Source: Ensifer adhaerens (GTDB lineage Bacteria; Pseudomonadota; Alphaproteobacteria; Rhizobiales; Rhizobiaceae). Taken from it: 64,000 nucleotides of DNA. Shown here piece by piece: positions 17,992-27,169 of the stretch. The translations under genes and the position numbers were made by a program. The notes under the pieces were generated by a model. It was given only the letters and a program-made list of their open reading frames with translations. It was not told the origin of the DNA and ran no database searches. The first letter of the stretch is position 1, and the number at the start of each line of letters is the position of its first letter. Location: assembly GCA_900215285.1 (NCBI GenBank), contig OCMG01000004.1:434001-498000 (forward strand). The letters are read 5' to 3'.

Positions 17992-18384
17992 TCAGAAGAA
18001 CTCGAAGTCGCCGGACGCCTTGTTGATCGGCTGCGAATGGCCGTGACGCAACGCCGCCTTGCTCAGTGCCTTCTGCATGTCGGCGAGCTTCACGAGGCTG
18101 AGTGCCACGGTCGTGTCGACGAGCCAGTCCTCCGGAATACCGGAGGTGATCGTGTCGATGAACTCGGCAAGACCGCGGGTCTTCTGCACCGCCAGATCGA
18201 TGCCCTGCAGAACCTTGATGCGATCAGCCTCGTCCAGGACGCCCGGATGTTCGGTGTTGGAGATCGTCGGCTCGATGCGCTCTATGAGATAGGCAACGTC
18301 ATGCAGTTCGGACACGATCCGCATGAGCACTTCCGGCAGGGCTTCGTCCACTTGCATCAGTGATATTTCCTTATCGAGACGCAT
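17992..18384 (-). CDS. cheT: Chemotaxis protein CheT (CheZ-like)
   Basis: CheT is a small protein of rhizobial chemotaxis operons with a CheZ-like active-site motif; published work on the Sinorhizobium protein links it to CheY1 dephosphorylation and to CheR. From MRLDKEISLMQV the product is 130 residues and mostly helical. DLAVQ at residues 63-67 matches the CheZ DxxxQ pattern. The protein ends GDFEFF, much like the end of CheD (TSVEFF) encoded next door. It starts 19 bp after cheD stops. A later start at MQVDEAL is possible. Confidence 0.85.
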   Translation of the reverse strand: MRLDKEISLMQVDEALPEVLMRIVSELHDVAYLIERIEPTISNTEHPGVLDEADRIKVLQGIDLAVQKTRGLAEFIDTITSGIPEDWLVDTTVALSLVKLADMQKALSKAALRHGHSQPINKASGDFEFF

Positions 18385-18403
18385 CCGCCCCCCCAAATTT
18401 GCC

Positions 18404-18964
18404 TTAGAAGAATTCGACCGATGTATCGGCTGCAGGCTTCGGCGCGGGCGCGACAGGACGCGTTTCGAGCGCCACCGTACGTTGCGTTTCGACCCCCGTC
18501 AGCGCGTGCTGGCGTGCGCGACCGGACACCGGCCAGAACTCCAGCTTGCGTCCATGTTCGCCACCCGTTGACGAACCGACGATGCTGATGCCTTCATCCC
18601 TGAGGAAGCGCGCCGCGAATTCGGCGTTCTGCGCCCCCACGTTGGAGAAGCTGGCGATGGTCTTGGCCCCGCCGAAAATCTTGGCTTCCATACGATCCTT
18701 GCGTGCGCCCTGCTTCAACAGCCCGTTGATGAGAAGCTCCATGAGGTGCACGCCGTAGCGCGTGGCGTCTCCGCCCGCGGCGAGCGCTTCCGTGCTGCCC
18801 GGAAGAAGAAAATGATTCATACCCCCGACGCCCGCGGCAGGATCGCGAATACAGGCCGCAACGCAGGAACCGAGGATCGTCGTGATGACGACATTCGGGT
18901 CGTTGGAGACCTTGTATTCCCCCTGGATGATGTTGATCCGTCGCGGCGGGAGTTCGAGATTCAT
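18404..18964 (-). CDS. cheD: Chemoreceptor glutamine deamidase CheD
   Basis: CheD deamidates glutamines in methyl-accepting receptors. The 186-residue product keeps the papain-like catalytic set: Cys-34 in [11 protein letters not shown], His-51 in [10 protein letters not shown] and a Thr at 28/29. It overlaps cheY2 by 4 bp. The last residues, TSVEFF, resemble the CheT terminus and lie beyond the compact CheD fold after a Pro/Ala-rich linker (about residues 165-181), so they look like a flexible docking tail. Confidence 0.95.
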   Translation of the reverse strand: MNLELPPRRINIIQGEYKVSNDPNVVITTILGSCVAACIRDPAAGVGGMNHFLLPGSTEALAAGGDATRYGVHLMELLINGLLKQGARKDRMEAKIFGGAKTIASFSNVGAQNAEFAARFLRDEGISIVGSSTGGEHGRKLEFWPVSGRARQHALTGVETQRTVALETRPVAPAPKPAADTSVEFF

Positions 18965-19350
18965 TTGAGCGATCCAAATACGGCCTCGATGGCGGCCTTC
19001 ATCTTTTCAATCGTGAACGGCTTGGCCAGCACGTTGTTCGCGCCGAGTTGCGCAGCCTTCTGCACGAGCGCGCGGTCGCCCTGCGCTGTCAGCATGATGA
19101 ACGCCGCCTTCTTCGTCGCCGGATTGGTCCGCACGGCCTGGAGGAACCCGAGGCCATCCATCTTGGGCATGTTGAAGTCGGAGATCACCAGGTGATGCGG
19201 GGCCGTCGACATGATCTTGTAGCCCTGCTCGCCGTCGCCGGCGACGGTGATCTGCTTGAATCCGAGCTGTGTGAGCGCATCGCTCAACAGCAGACGGCTC
19301 GTCACCTGATCATCCACGATCAGAACTTTGATCTTCTCAGCTATAGACAT
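18961..19350 (-). CDS. cheY2: Chemotaxis response regulator CheY2
   Basis: A single-domain receiver of 129 residues. In rhizobia CheY2 is the regulator that acts on the motor, while CheY1 works as a phosphate sink. The phospho-acceptor is Asp-58 ([12 protein letters not shown]); the acidic pair is DD at 13-14, and the conserved Lys lies in VLAKPFT. Named CheY2 from its position between cheB and cheD; sequence alone would say only CheY. Overlaps both neighbours. Confidence 0.93.
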   Translation of the reverse strand: MSIAEKIKVLIVDDQVTSRLLLSDALTQLGFKQITVAGDGEQGYKIMSTAPHHLVISDFNMPKMDGLGFLQAVRTNPATKKAAFIMLTAQGDRALVQKAAQLGANNVLAKPFTIEKMKAAIEAVFGSLK

Positions 19351-20408
19351 TATTCGCTTCCTTCTTTCCGGGCTGCTGTCATCTTCAAGATTTCTTCGCC
19401 GATGTGCCCGAGTGGCAGTTGACGTTCGACCGCCCCTAATTCGTGAGCAACTCTTGGCATTCCGTAAACGACGCAGGTTTTTTCATCCTGACCGATCGTT
19501 CTGGCGCCAGCATAGCGCATTTTGAGCAGGCCCGCCGCACCGTCGCGACCCATGCCTGTCAAGATCACGCCAACGGCATTGCGCCCGGCCAGCTCGGCCA
19601 CGGAGTCGAACAGGACATCGACCGAGGGACGATGGCCATTGACGGGCGCGGTCTCCAGCAGCCGGCAGGCCGGCGCGCTGGCATTGACGACCTGGAGGTG
19701 GCGCTCTCCCCCCGGTGCAAGATAGATCTTGCCGATTTCGAGACGCGCTCCATCCCGAGCTTCTTCGACAACCGGTGCGCAGAGACGGTTCAACCGCTCG
19801 GCAAAGCTCTTGGTAAAGGTCGGCGGCATGTGCTGCGTGATGACCGTCGGCGGGCAATTCACGGGGAAGCCCTGGAGCACGTTAATCAGCGCTTCCACAC
19901 CACCTGTCGAAGAGCCGATCGCGACGATCTTGCGGCCGACACGATAGGCGTTCTCGCTGTTGATGTTGGCGGGTTGCTGGCGCGACGGCGCAGGCGTCGG
20001 GCCGCCATAGCGATATTTCGAGCGCGCTGCGGCCTTTACCTTCTCGGCAAGGTCGTGAAACGGTCGTGGCTCGCCGGGTGACGGCTTGCCGATGCAGTCG
20101 AATGCGCCGATTTCAAGCGCCGCCAGCGTCGCATCCGCGCCGCGATGCGTGAGCGAGGACACCATGATGACCGGCATGGGCCGCAGCGTCATGATCTTTT
20201 CGAGAAATTCGAGCCCGTTCATCTCGGGCATTTCGATATCGAGCGTCACCACATCGGGATTGAGACGCTTGATCGCTTCGCGGGCTTCCATGGCATCGCC
20301 AGCCTGTCCGACGACATCGACGTCGGGATCGGAACTCAGGATGGCCGAGATCAGCCCGCGCATCGTGGGTGAATCATCGACGACGAGGACACGTGCGGGA
20401 GCGCTCAT
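19350..20408 (-). CDS. cheB: Protein-glutamate methylesterase CheB
   Basis: CheB removes methyl groups from chemoreceptors and is activated by CheA. The 352 residues comprise an N-terminal receiver (Asp-57 in [12 protein letters not shown]) and a C-terminal methylesterase with catalytic Ser in [12 protein letters not shown], His in ITQHMPPTF and Asp in [12 protein letters not shown]. It starts 4 bp inside the end of cheR and shares a base with cheY2. Confidence 0.97.
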   Translation of the reverse strand: MSAPARVLVVDDSPTMRGLISAILSSDPDVDVVGQAGDAMEAREAIKRLNPDVVTLDIEMPEMNGLEFLEKIMTLRPMPVIMVSSLTHRGADATLAALEIGAFDCIGKPSPGEPRPFHDLAEKVKAAARSKYRYGGPTPAPSRQQPANINSENAYRVGRKIVAIGSSTGGVEALINVLQGFPVNCPPTVITQHMPPTFTKSFAERLNRLCAPVVEEARDGARLEIGKIYLAPGGERHLQVVNASAPACRLLETAPVNGHRPSVDVLFDSVAELAGRNAVGVILTGMGRDGAAGLLKMRYAGARTIGQDEKTCVVYGMPRVAHELGAVERQLPLGHIGEEILKMTAARKEGSE

Positions 20409-21313
20409 GCGGGCCTCCTGGTCGCCGGCCCATGAAGGCGATATGTCGTGATGCCGATATTGTCGAAGCGGTTCTTGGCATCGCCGGTCACGCGTTCGGA
20501 GTGCCCGATGTAGAGGTGACCGCCGGGAAGAAGCTGTTCGGAGAAACGCGACCAGATGCGCGTCTGTGTCGGTTCATCGAAGTAGATGACGACATTGCGG
20601 CAGAAGATGACATCGAACTTGCCCTTGAATGGCCATTCGGTCATCAGGTTGAGTTCGTTGAAGGTGATGAGACGCTTGACGCGATCGTCAATCTTCCACT
20701 TCTGGCGCGTTCCGGCGTCAACCTGCTTGAACCATTGCCTGCGCATGTCGGCGTTTACCGTTTCCAGCGCGTTCTGGTCGTAGGCGCCTTCGCGGGCAAT
20801 CGCCAGGATCTTCGGATCGATGTCGGTCGCGAGGATCTTGATGTCATAATCCGCGGCGTTCGGCATCATCGACAGGATCGTCAGAGCAATCGAGTAGGGC
20901 TCCTGCCCGTCCGAGCAGGCCGCCGACCAGATGCGGACCCGACCGCCAGCCTTGGCGCGGGCGAAAAGTTCCGGCAGGACTTCATCGCGCAGATGTTCGA
21001 AGTGATGGTTCTCGCGAAAGAAGCGCGTGAAATTGGTCGTCAGGTACGAGAGCATCTCGCGCCGCTCTCCGGCGCCTTCCGGCGAGGCGACGAGACTGCA
21101 GTATTCCCGGAAACTGCGCAGCCCGAGCTTGCGGATATGCTTCGACAGGCGCGAATAGACGAGCGAGGCCTTGGTCTCGTTCAGGAAAATACCGGCATCG
21201 GCGTAGATCATCGCCGCGATATCGGCGAGGTCTCGCCGAGTCAGCGGAAACTCTCCGTTCGCGAGAAACTCGTCGCCCGGCAGTTTCGGATCTATCGCAA
21301 GGGGACTCGTCAT
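20405..21313 (-). CDS. cheR: Chemotaxis protein methyltransferase CheR
   Basis: CheR methylates glutamates of chemoreceptors using S-adenosylmethionine. The 302-residue product has the helical N-terminal domain and a Rossmann-type SAM domain with [16 protein letters not shown] and [15 protein letters not shown], and the downstream [18 protein letters not shown]. Overlaps of 4 bp with cheW and cheB show coupling. The transducer encoded at the head of this operon lacks a C-terminal CheR-docking pentapeptide of the NWETF type. Confidence 0.96.
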   Translation of the reverse strand: MTSPLAIDPKLPGDEFLANGEFPLTRRDLADIAAMIYADAGIFLNETKASLVYSRLSKHIRKLGLRSFREYCSLVASPEGAGERREMLSYLTTNFTRFFRENHHFEHLRDEVLPELFARAKAGGRVRIWSAACSDGQEPYSIALTILSMMPNAADYDIKILATDIDPKILAIAREGAYDQNALETVNADMRRQWFKQVDAGTRQKWKIDDRVKRLITFNELNLMTEWPFKGKFDVIFCRNVVIYFDEPTQTRIWSRFSEQLLPGGHLYIGHSERVTGDAKNRFDNIGITTYRLHGPATRRPA

Positions 21314-21777
21314 GCAGCTTCGCTTTCGTTGCCCTGGACAAGCCCATCGAGCTCAAGCAGGCATATCATCCGGCCTTCCACGGAAATGATCCCGCGTGCG
21401 AAGGCACGCACGAATTCCGCGGAGACCTCGGGTATCGGCTGAACTTTATCGTCGGTGATCCCGAGGATGTCGGAGACGGCATCGACCAGCAAACCAACGA
21501 TCTTGTCTCTGATCTGCACAACGATGATGACATGGCGCGGATTGGGTTCCGCCGGCTTCATGCCGAGGCGGAGGGAGAGATCGACGATCGGCAGCACTGC
21601 GCCGCGAAGGTTGATCACCCCCATCATGTAATGTGGCGAATGCGGCATGGGCGTGGCTTTCGTCCAGCCGCGGATTTCACGCACGATCATGATGTCCACG
21701 CAAAACTCCTGATCGCCAATGCGGAAAGCGATCAGCTCCCGTGCACCCCTGGTCAGATTTTTTGCACCGCTCGTCAT
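21310..21777 (-). CDS. cheW: Chemotaxis adaptor protein CheW
   Basis: CheW links receptors to CheA. The 155-residue product is a single CheW domain with the typical [30 protein letters not shown] and [13 protein letters not shown] blocks. It follows cheA by 29 bp and overlaps cheR by 4 bp. Normal length. Confidence 0.96.
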   Translation of the reverse strand: MTSGAKNLTRGARELIAFRIGDQEFCVDIMIVREIRGWTKATPMPHSPHYMMGVINLRGAVLPIVDLSLRLGMKPAEPNPRHVIIVVQIRDKIVGLLVDAVSDILGITDDKVQPIPEVSAEFVRAFARGIISVEGRMICLLELDGLVQGNESEAA

Positions 21778-21806
21778 CTCAGAACCCGTCTCTCACACTT
21801 TCACAA

Positions 21807-24116
21807 TCAGCTTGCCGCCGCCAATGCACCGTCACCGCCGAGCGCCTGTCCGCGCGAGGCTGCGACCACGGCATCCACGTCCAGGATGAGCGCGACGCGG
21901 CCATCGCCGAGGATGGTTGCAGCAGCGATACCCGGAACGTGGGTATAGTTCGCCTCAAGGCTCTTGATGACCACCTGGCGCTGGCCCTGGATCGCATCGA
22001 CCATGAGGGCGCGCTGGCCGCCGCTTTCGGATTCCACCAGAAGTGCCACACCGTCCGTCGGATTGGCCTGGGCGGAGCGGAAGTTCAGGATGCGGCCAAC
22101 ATCGACCAGCGGGCAGAAGCTGTCGCGGATCGAAATCAGACGCTGGCTGGCGCCAAAGGAGTGGATCGCCGAGGCCTCCGGCTGCAGCGTTTCGACAATG
22201 GCCGTCAACGGTACCACCAGCGTCTGGCCGGCCACCGTCACCACCATGCCGTCAAGCACAGCGAGCGTGAGCGGAAGGCTCATGGTGAAGGTCGAGCCCT
22301 GGCCGGGGCGCGAAGAGATGTTGATGCGGCCGCCGAGCGCCTGGATCGACCGCTTGACCACGTCCATGCCCACGCCGCGACCCGACACGTCGGTGATCTT
22401 GTCGGCGGTCGAGAAGCCGGGATGGAAGATCAGGTTGTCGATCTCTTCATCCGAAAGGTTCGTTTCGGAGGTAATGAGGTCGTTGTCGATCGCCTTCTGG
22501 CGGACCTTTTCGCGGTTGATGCCGGCGCCGTCGTCGGAGAGTTCGATGACGATGCGGCCCGAGCGATGCTTGGCCGAGAGCTTGACCGTACCTTCCGGAT
22601 TCTTGCCGAGCGCTTCACGCTTTTCCGGCATTTCCAGACCATGGTCGACGGCATTTCGGATCATGTGCGTCAGCGGCTCGGCGAGCTTGTCGATGACGGT
22701 CTTGTCCACTTCAGTGTTTTCACCTTCGGTGACGAGGCGGACCGACTTGCCGACCATGTCGGCGACTTCACGGACGATGCGCGACATGCGCTGGAAGACC
22801 GGCTTCACAGGCTGCGCGCGGATGGCCATCACGCTGTCCTGGATTTCGCGGGTGAGCTGCTGGAGCTCTTCGAGACCCGTGTTGATCGTGGTCGCCCCGG
22901 AGGTCTCGTTGGCAATGACGCTCTGCGAGAGCATCGCCTGGTTGATGACGAGCTCGCCGACGAGGTTGATCAGGCGATCGACACGGTCGAGATCGACGCG
23001 GATGGTCGGATTGGCGCCGGCAGAGCCGGAGGATTCCGCGTTGCCGGCTGCAGCGGCAACCGCGGGCTTGGCGGCCGCGGCCTGTGCGGCTGGAGCGGCC
23101 TGCTGCGTCGTCGCAGCGATGCTGACGACCGAGGCGGCAACCTTGGCGGCTTCGATGGCGGCTGCGACATCGTGATGATGGTCGGCGTGATCTTCGTGAT
23201 GGTCGTGGTCTTCGTCTGCATCATCGAGAACGGACAGGTCGAAGGGAACGGGCTGCATCGGCAGCTCTTCGTCTTCTTCGCCGTCACTGACCACTTCGTG
23301 AACCTTGACTTCGAGATCGCAATCCCATTCCGCGAATTCGAAGACGGAGCGAACCCCTTCTTCACCCTTCTCGGTGCGGATCGCAATCTTCCAGAAGAAA
23401 TAGGCGCCTTCCGGATCCATCTGGTCGAGCGGCGGCAGGGCATCCATGTCGCAGTAGATGCTCATCTCGCCGATGCGCGAGAGGTCGCGCAGCAGCAGGG
23501 CCGCTTCGTTACCCTTGGAGTAGAGTTCGGGACGCGGCTTGAAGACCACGTCGCAGAGCGGGATCTCCATCGCCGGCTGCTCGGCCTCCTCGCCGCCGAA
23601 ATCGTCGAAGGAGAAGGGGATCGGCTGGAAGCCGCTTTCGTCGGTGGGCGCGGCCGCCACCGGCTTTGCGGGTGCGGGCTTCGGTGCCGGCGGGGCGGCT
23701 GGAGCCGGAGCTTCGGCGGTCGGGGCTGGCACCTGACCGCTGGCCAAAGCTTCGAGTTCCTTCACCAGGACGCTGGTGCGGGAGGGATCCACCGTGCCAC
23801 CATCGCGGGACGCTGCGGTGAGGTCGGCGAGTACGTCAGCCGACTTCAGCATCGTCTTCAGCACTTCCGGTCCGGGATCGAGCTTGTTGGATCGAACGCA
23901 ATCGAGCGTGGTCTCGAAAACATGCGCGAAGGCGACAAGGTCATCAAGACCAAACGCACCGGCGCCGCCCTTGATCGAGTGAACGGCACGGAACACAGCG
24001 TTGACTGTCTCCGGATCGCGATCCCCGTCATTCAGCTTCAGAAGACCCGATTCCAGTTCGGCGAGCTGCTCCTCGCACTCCTGGAAAAAGATCTCTTTGA
24101 TTTCGTTCATATCCAT
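21807..24116 (-). CDS. cheA: Chemotaxis histidine kinase CheA
   Basis: CheA is the kinase that phosphorylates CheY and CheB. The 769 residues show: Hpt domain with phospho-site His-46 (AVHSIKGGAGAFG), an Ala/Pro linker, a P2-like domain (about 180-275), a His/Asp-rich linker (about 299-316) followed by an Ala-rich stretch, the dimerisation domain, the ATPase domain (N-box HMIRNAVDHGLE; DDGAGINREKVR; DVSGRGVGMDVV), and a C-terminal CheW-like domain. It is somewhat longer than enterobacterial CheA (654) because of the two linkers. It lies 22 bp after cheY1. Confidence 0.97.
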   Translation of the reverse strand: MDMNEIKEIFFQECEEQLAELESGLLKLNDGDRDPETVNAVFRAVHSIKGGAGAFGLDDLVAFAHVFETTLDCVRSNKLDPGPEVLKTMLKSADVLADLTAASRDGGTVDPSRTSVLVKELEALASGQVPAPTAEAPAPAAPPAPKPAPAKPVAAAPTDESGFQPIPFSFDDFGGEEAEQPAMEIPLCDVVFKPRPELYSKGNEAALLLRDLSRIGEMSIYCDMDALPPLDQMDPEGAYFFWKIAIRTEKGEEGVRSVFEFAEWDCDLEVKVHEVVSDGEEDEELPMQPVPFDLSVLDDADEDHDHHEDHADHHHDVAAAIEAAKVAASVVSIAATTQQAAPAAQAAAAKPAVAAAAGNAESSGSAGANPTIRVDLDRVDRLINLVGELVINQAMLSQSVIANETSGATTINTGLEELQQLTREIQDSVMAIRAQPVKPVFQRMSRIVREVADMVGKSVRLVTEGENTEVDKTVIDKLAEPLTHMIRNAVDHGLEMPEKREALGKNPEGTVKLSAKHRSGRIVIELSDDGAGINREKVRQKAIDNDLITSETNLSDEEIDNLIFHPGFSTADKITDVSGRGVGMDVVKRSIQALGGRINISSRPGQGSTFTMSLPLTLAVLDGMVVTVAGQTLVVPLTAIVETLQPEASAIHSFGASQRLISIRDSFCPLVDVGRILNFRSAQANPTDGVALLVESESGGQRALMVDAIQGQRQVVIKSLEANYTHVPGIAAATILGDGRVALILDVDAVVAASRGQALGGDGALAAAS

Positions 24117-24138
24117 TTGGAGTATCCCGGGTAGGCGG

Positions 24139-24504
24139 TCAGGCCGTTACGCGTTCAATTGCATCAATCAGCTTGGTCGGGTCGAACGGTTTTACGATCC
24201 AGCCGGTTGCACCGGCCTGGCGGGCGCGGTTCTTCTTTTCCGCGTCGCTTTCGGTCGTCAGAACGAGGATCGGGATAGCCCGGAACTTGTCGTTCTTGCG
24301 CACGCCTTCGATGAAGCCGAAACCATCGAGGCGCGGCATGTTGATGTCCGTGACGATCACGTCCGGATTGGCGTCTTCGAGGACTTCGAGCCCTTCGATG
24401 CCGTCTTCTGCCTGGATCGTTTCAAATCCGGCATTGTTCAGCGTCACCAGAAGCATGTTCCGGATCGTTCTGGAATCATCAACTGTCAGAACTTTCTTTT
24501 TCAT
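24139..24504 (-). CDS. cheY1: Chemotaxis response regulator CheY1
   Basis: A 121-residue receiver domain. In rhizobial systems this first CheY works mainly as a phosphate sink that drains phosphoryl groups from CheA. Acidic pair DD at 9-10, acceptor Asp-53 (VIVTDINMPRLDGF) and Lys in WIVKPFDP are all present. Located between cheS and cheA, the standard cheY1 position. The name rests on position. Confidence 0.92.
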   Translation of the reverse strand: MKKKVLTVDDSRTIRNMLLVTLNNAGFETIQAEDGIEGLEVLEDANPDVIVTDINMPRLDGFGFIEGVRKNDKFRAIPILVLTTESDAEKKNRARQAGATGWIVKPFDPTKLIDAIERVTA

Positions 24505-24517
24505 TTCACGTACTCTC

Positions 24518-24805
24518 CTATGCCAGCATCGGCTCTATATTGATTCCAATAAGCTGCATCGTCTTACTGAATGTGTCGGAAACTTTCGAAAATTTGAAAG
24601 TTAGCTTGTCCTCGTCCCAATTTTTCTTTGCCGCCATGAGGACCTGGACGCATTGTGCGCCCACCCGTTCCACACCGGACGCATCGATCGTCAGGTCGCT
24701 GCCGCGCAGCGCCATCAGCTTGCCATGGAGCGCCGTCGCCTCGTTCAGATCGAGGACGGGTGCCAGGTTCAGACTTTTCGCGGCGGCCGGTTTCTTGCTA
24801 GCCAT
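24518..24805 (-). CDS. cheS: STAS-domain chemotaxis protein CheS
   Basis: CheS binds CheA and speeds loss of phosphate from CheY1 in Sinorhizobium. The product from MASKKPAAAKSLNL is 95 residues, with a single STAS-like domain (LNEATALHGKLMALRGSDLTIDASGVERVGAQCVQVL). I choose this ATG because GAGGG lies 8 nt upstream; an ATG 15 bases earlier is within that same ribosome-binding sequence. It is 13 bp upstream of cheY1. Confidence 0.88.
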   Translation of the reverse strand: MASKKPAAAKSLNLAPVLDLNEATALHGKLMALRGSDLTIDASGVERVGAQCVQVLMAAKKNWDEDKLTFKFSKVSDTFSKTMQLIGINIEPMLA

Positions 24806-24877
24806 TCGGTTGTCCCTCATTGCGCAACAGAGTGTTGTTTGCCTCAGCCCGGATGCCGGGTTTGCGGATCGTATCGC

Positions 24878-26503
24878 TCATCGTCCGCCTCCCAGACCTG
24901 CGAGATAGGAAGACTGCGGCAGATAGGCGTGATCGTCATCGCGCGTGCCGAGATCGATCGCCGGCTGGCGTTTCGGCTGCGGCGGCTGACGACGCTCCGG
25001 CTCACGCGCGGCCACGCGGAACGAACGGATCGTGTCACCAAGCTCGAGGATGACGGTGTGAAGATCGTCGGACTTGGCGCGCGAGGAGAGTGCGATTTCC
25101 GCGCCGCGCGAGGCTTCCCGGCGGATCTCCGAGAAGGCGGCCATGGAATGATCGAGCCCGCGGGCATGCTCGCCCGAGTCTCTTGCGATGCCGGTGACGG
25201 CCGCGCTGATGTCCTGGACCTGGCGTACGATATCGCCGATGGCCGTCTGCGTGCGCCCGACCATCTGCACGCCGGAATCGACCTGCGATTTGGTTTCACT
25301 GACCAATGTCTTGATCTGGCGTGCGGCATCGGCAGACCGTTGCGCAAGCGCGCGCACTTCCTGGGCGACGACGGCGAAGCCCCTGCCGGAATCGCCAGCG
25401 CGGGCGGCCTCGATGCCGGCATTCAGGGCCAGAAGGTTCGTCTGGAAGGCGATGTCGTCGATGACGCCGATGATTTCGCCGATCTTTTCCGCCGAGGCTT
25501 CAATGTCAGCCATGGCGGCAATGGCCTCGCCGACAATTTCGCCGCTGCGCTCGACGGCCACACGGGTTTCTCCGACATGGCGCTCGGCGGCGACGGAGCG
25601 CTCGGCATTGCGGTTCACGCCTTCCGTGAGGGTCTTCAGCCCGCTCAGGCCATCGTCGATGCGGCGGGCACAATCAGCAGCGACATCTGCGGCCTGCCTG
25701 GTGAGCGACGTGACATTCTCCGCCAGTTCATGGCCCTGTCGATTACGGGCGTTGGTGGAATCGATCTCCTCGCGCAGCCGGTCCAGCGCCTCATTGAAAC
25801 GTTGCGTCAGATCGGCATAGTTTTCCGGCACGTCGGCGCTCAGGCGGACGGTCAGATCCTTGTTCGCCAGCGCTTCCACGGTGTCGGCAAAGAGGGCCAC
25901 GGTCGAGGTTTCGATTTCCTCGCGCTGCTCTTTCAGAGCCTGCTTGTGACCGAGACGCAATTCGTTGAAGCGCAGAGAGACGGCAATTTCCAGATCGACC
26001 ATCACGAGCCGGACGATGGACTTGACCAGCGCCTCGGCTTCCAACGCACTCCCATGCTTGCGGCCGAACCAGGTCTTCGGCCAGCGTGTTGCCAGCGCAC
26101 CGGCAATCAGATGTTCCAGAACGACCGAATGGCCGGCAATGTGCCAGCGCGGGTCGAGCCCCATGCGGCCTTCCGCATCGGAGAGAACCTTGACGCGCTC
26201 GGCGTAGAGGCTGTCGAAGCGGGCGTCGGAGAGGACGGCCCAATGCGACGACATGAGGCTCTGGAGCCGGTCGATCTGCCGATCGCTTTCGAATTGTGCG
26301 GAAGCCTCGGGCGAGGACTGGTAGCGCTCGAACAGCGCCTTGAGACCCTTTTCGATCTCGGGAAGAAGGCTGTCACGGTGCTTGCGGAGAAAATCGGTCT
26401 GCTCAGCCTCAAGACCGGCAAAGCGTAGGCGTTCGAACAGGCTGCCTGCCTGCTGCCGCTGCGACCGATCGTTTTGAGCCCCGTTTTCCAAATCAAATCC
26501 CAC
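24878..26503 (-). CDS. Soluble globin-coupled chemotaxis transducer (IcpA-like)
   Basis: A methyl-accepting-type transducer of 541 residues without membrane helices. Residues about 20-165 look like a protoglobin sensor domain; a HAMP-like segment follows (about 206-250) and then the signalling domain with the conserved hairpin (LNAGIEAARAGDSGRGFAVVAQEVRAL). In heme-binding family members the proximal His precedes the RIGL motif; here the matching stretch is AEGRMGL (residues 110-116), with Glu-111 at the His position. Heme binding is therefore doubtful. Start is a GTG. It is the first gene of the che operon, the position of icpA/mcp in other rhizobia. Confidence 0.85.
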   Translation of the reverse strand: MGFDLENGAQNDRSQRQQAGSLFERLRFAGLEAEQTDFLRKHRDSLLPEIEKGLKALFERYQSSPEASAQFESDRQIDRLQSLMSSHWAVLSDARFDSLYAERVKVLSDAEGRMGLDPRWHIAGHSVVLEHLIAGALATRWPKTWFGRKHGSALEAEALVKSIVRLVMVDLEIAVSLRFNELRLGHKQALKEQREEIETSTVALFADTVEALANKDLTVRLSADVPENYADLTQRFNEALDRLREEIDSTNARNRQGHELAENVTSLTRQAADVAADCARRIDDGLSGLKTLTEGVNRNAERSVAAERHVGETRVAVERSGEIVGEAIAAMADIEASAEKIGEIIGVIDDIAFQTNLLALNAGIEAARAGDSGRGFAVVAQEVRALAQRSADAARQIKTLVSETKSQVDSGVQMVGRTQTAIGDIVRQVQDISAAVTGIARDSGEHARGLDHSMAAFSEIRREASRGAEIALSSRAKSDDLHTVILELGDTIRSFRVAAREPERRQPPQPKRQPAIDLGTRDDDHAYLPQSSYLAGLGGGR

Positions 26504-26783
26504 TGAACACCAGGCGAGGTCACAGACAGCAACGATCCCGAGGGACCAGCTCCTGCAGCACTGGCGCGGAGATCAAATTTCTCTCGGCCGGCGGCTGGCA
26601 GAGCAAACTGCCAATCAACCCCAATCACATGCCGGACCAATCCCGGCGCAGCGGAAAGGCATCATGCCTGGAACCCCCATTCTCGCCCCCGACCCAAGCG
26701 CATCGCGCCGATCGAATTCAGGGCTTCCTGCCGCCGAGTTTTCCCCTCGGTCGACCCAAACAGTTGTCCCACTCCGGCCCGTC

Positions 26784-26819
26784 TTAATCTTTATGGTTAA
26801 TTCCTTGCCTGAAGGTTAA
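26784..26819. promoter_or_regulatory. CtrA-like half-sites upstream of the che operon
   Basis: Three TTAA motifs (26784-26787, 26797-26800, 26816-26819). The middle one is part of ATGGTTAA, the reverse complement of TTAACCAT, a known CtrA half-site. Spacings (9 and 15 bases) differ from the ideal N7, so this is a cluster of half-sites and not a perfect box. Located 281-316 bp upstream of the transducer GTG. Confidence 0.4.
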
Positions 26820-26887
26820 TTTGGGTCCGGGAACTCATAAATTGCGAGATCGCCCGGGCTTCCCTCGCTAGAACTAGTAGAGCGATT

Positions 26888-26901
26888 TTAACGGAGGTTA
26901 A
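26888..26901. promoter_or_regulatory. TTAA-N6-TTAA element
   Basis: TTAACGGAGGTTAA, two TTAA half-sites separated by 6 bases (CtrA consensus uses 7). It lies about 270 bp before the phosphodiesterase ATG and about 385 bp before the transducer start. Possible CtrA-family site, low certainty because of spacing. Confidence 0.3.
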
Positions 26902-27169
26902 CGCTGCACGCCTTCGCGCATGCCTGCCGGATTCAGGTCTCGGCGCGCGAGAAGCCGGTCCGGGAATGACAGGTTCCGCCATCGCGCGGCAATCCATGGC
27001 CGCCACAAGGCGAACCACCGGGCCGTCTGCATCAAGACTATGTGTCAGTGGCGCCGTGACACCGGGACCTGATCGGAGCCGGCTTGACGAAGCCGCTTCA
27101 GGCGGCGACATTCACGTCCACCCGCGGCCGGTCACTCCGAGCCGTTACATCGCCAACGAGTTCATTTCC

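Larger units (their letters stand above)
26504..27169. other. Divergent 666-bp promoter region (che operon / phosphodiesterase)
   Basis: No supported gene. The region carries the promoter of the chemotaxis operon to the left and of the phosphodiesterase gene to the right. It holds a cluster of TTAA motifs at 26784-26819 and 26888-26901 resembling CtrA half-sites. A minus-strand frame of 104 codons at 26797-27111 has Arg/Pro/Ala-rich shadow-like composition and I do not call it. Confidence 0.6.

Noticed and set aside
21741..24134. 797-codon open frame on the plus strand opposite cheA
   Set aside because: It is antisense to cheA over its whole length; composition is the Arg/His/Gly-rich pattern of a GC-rich shadow frame and no domain is visible.
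26797..27111. 104-codon minus-strand frame upstream of the phosphodiesterase gene
   Set aside because: Arg/Pro/Ala-rich, no ribosome-binding site seen, and it covers the TTAA cluster; more likely promoter DNA than a gene.
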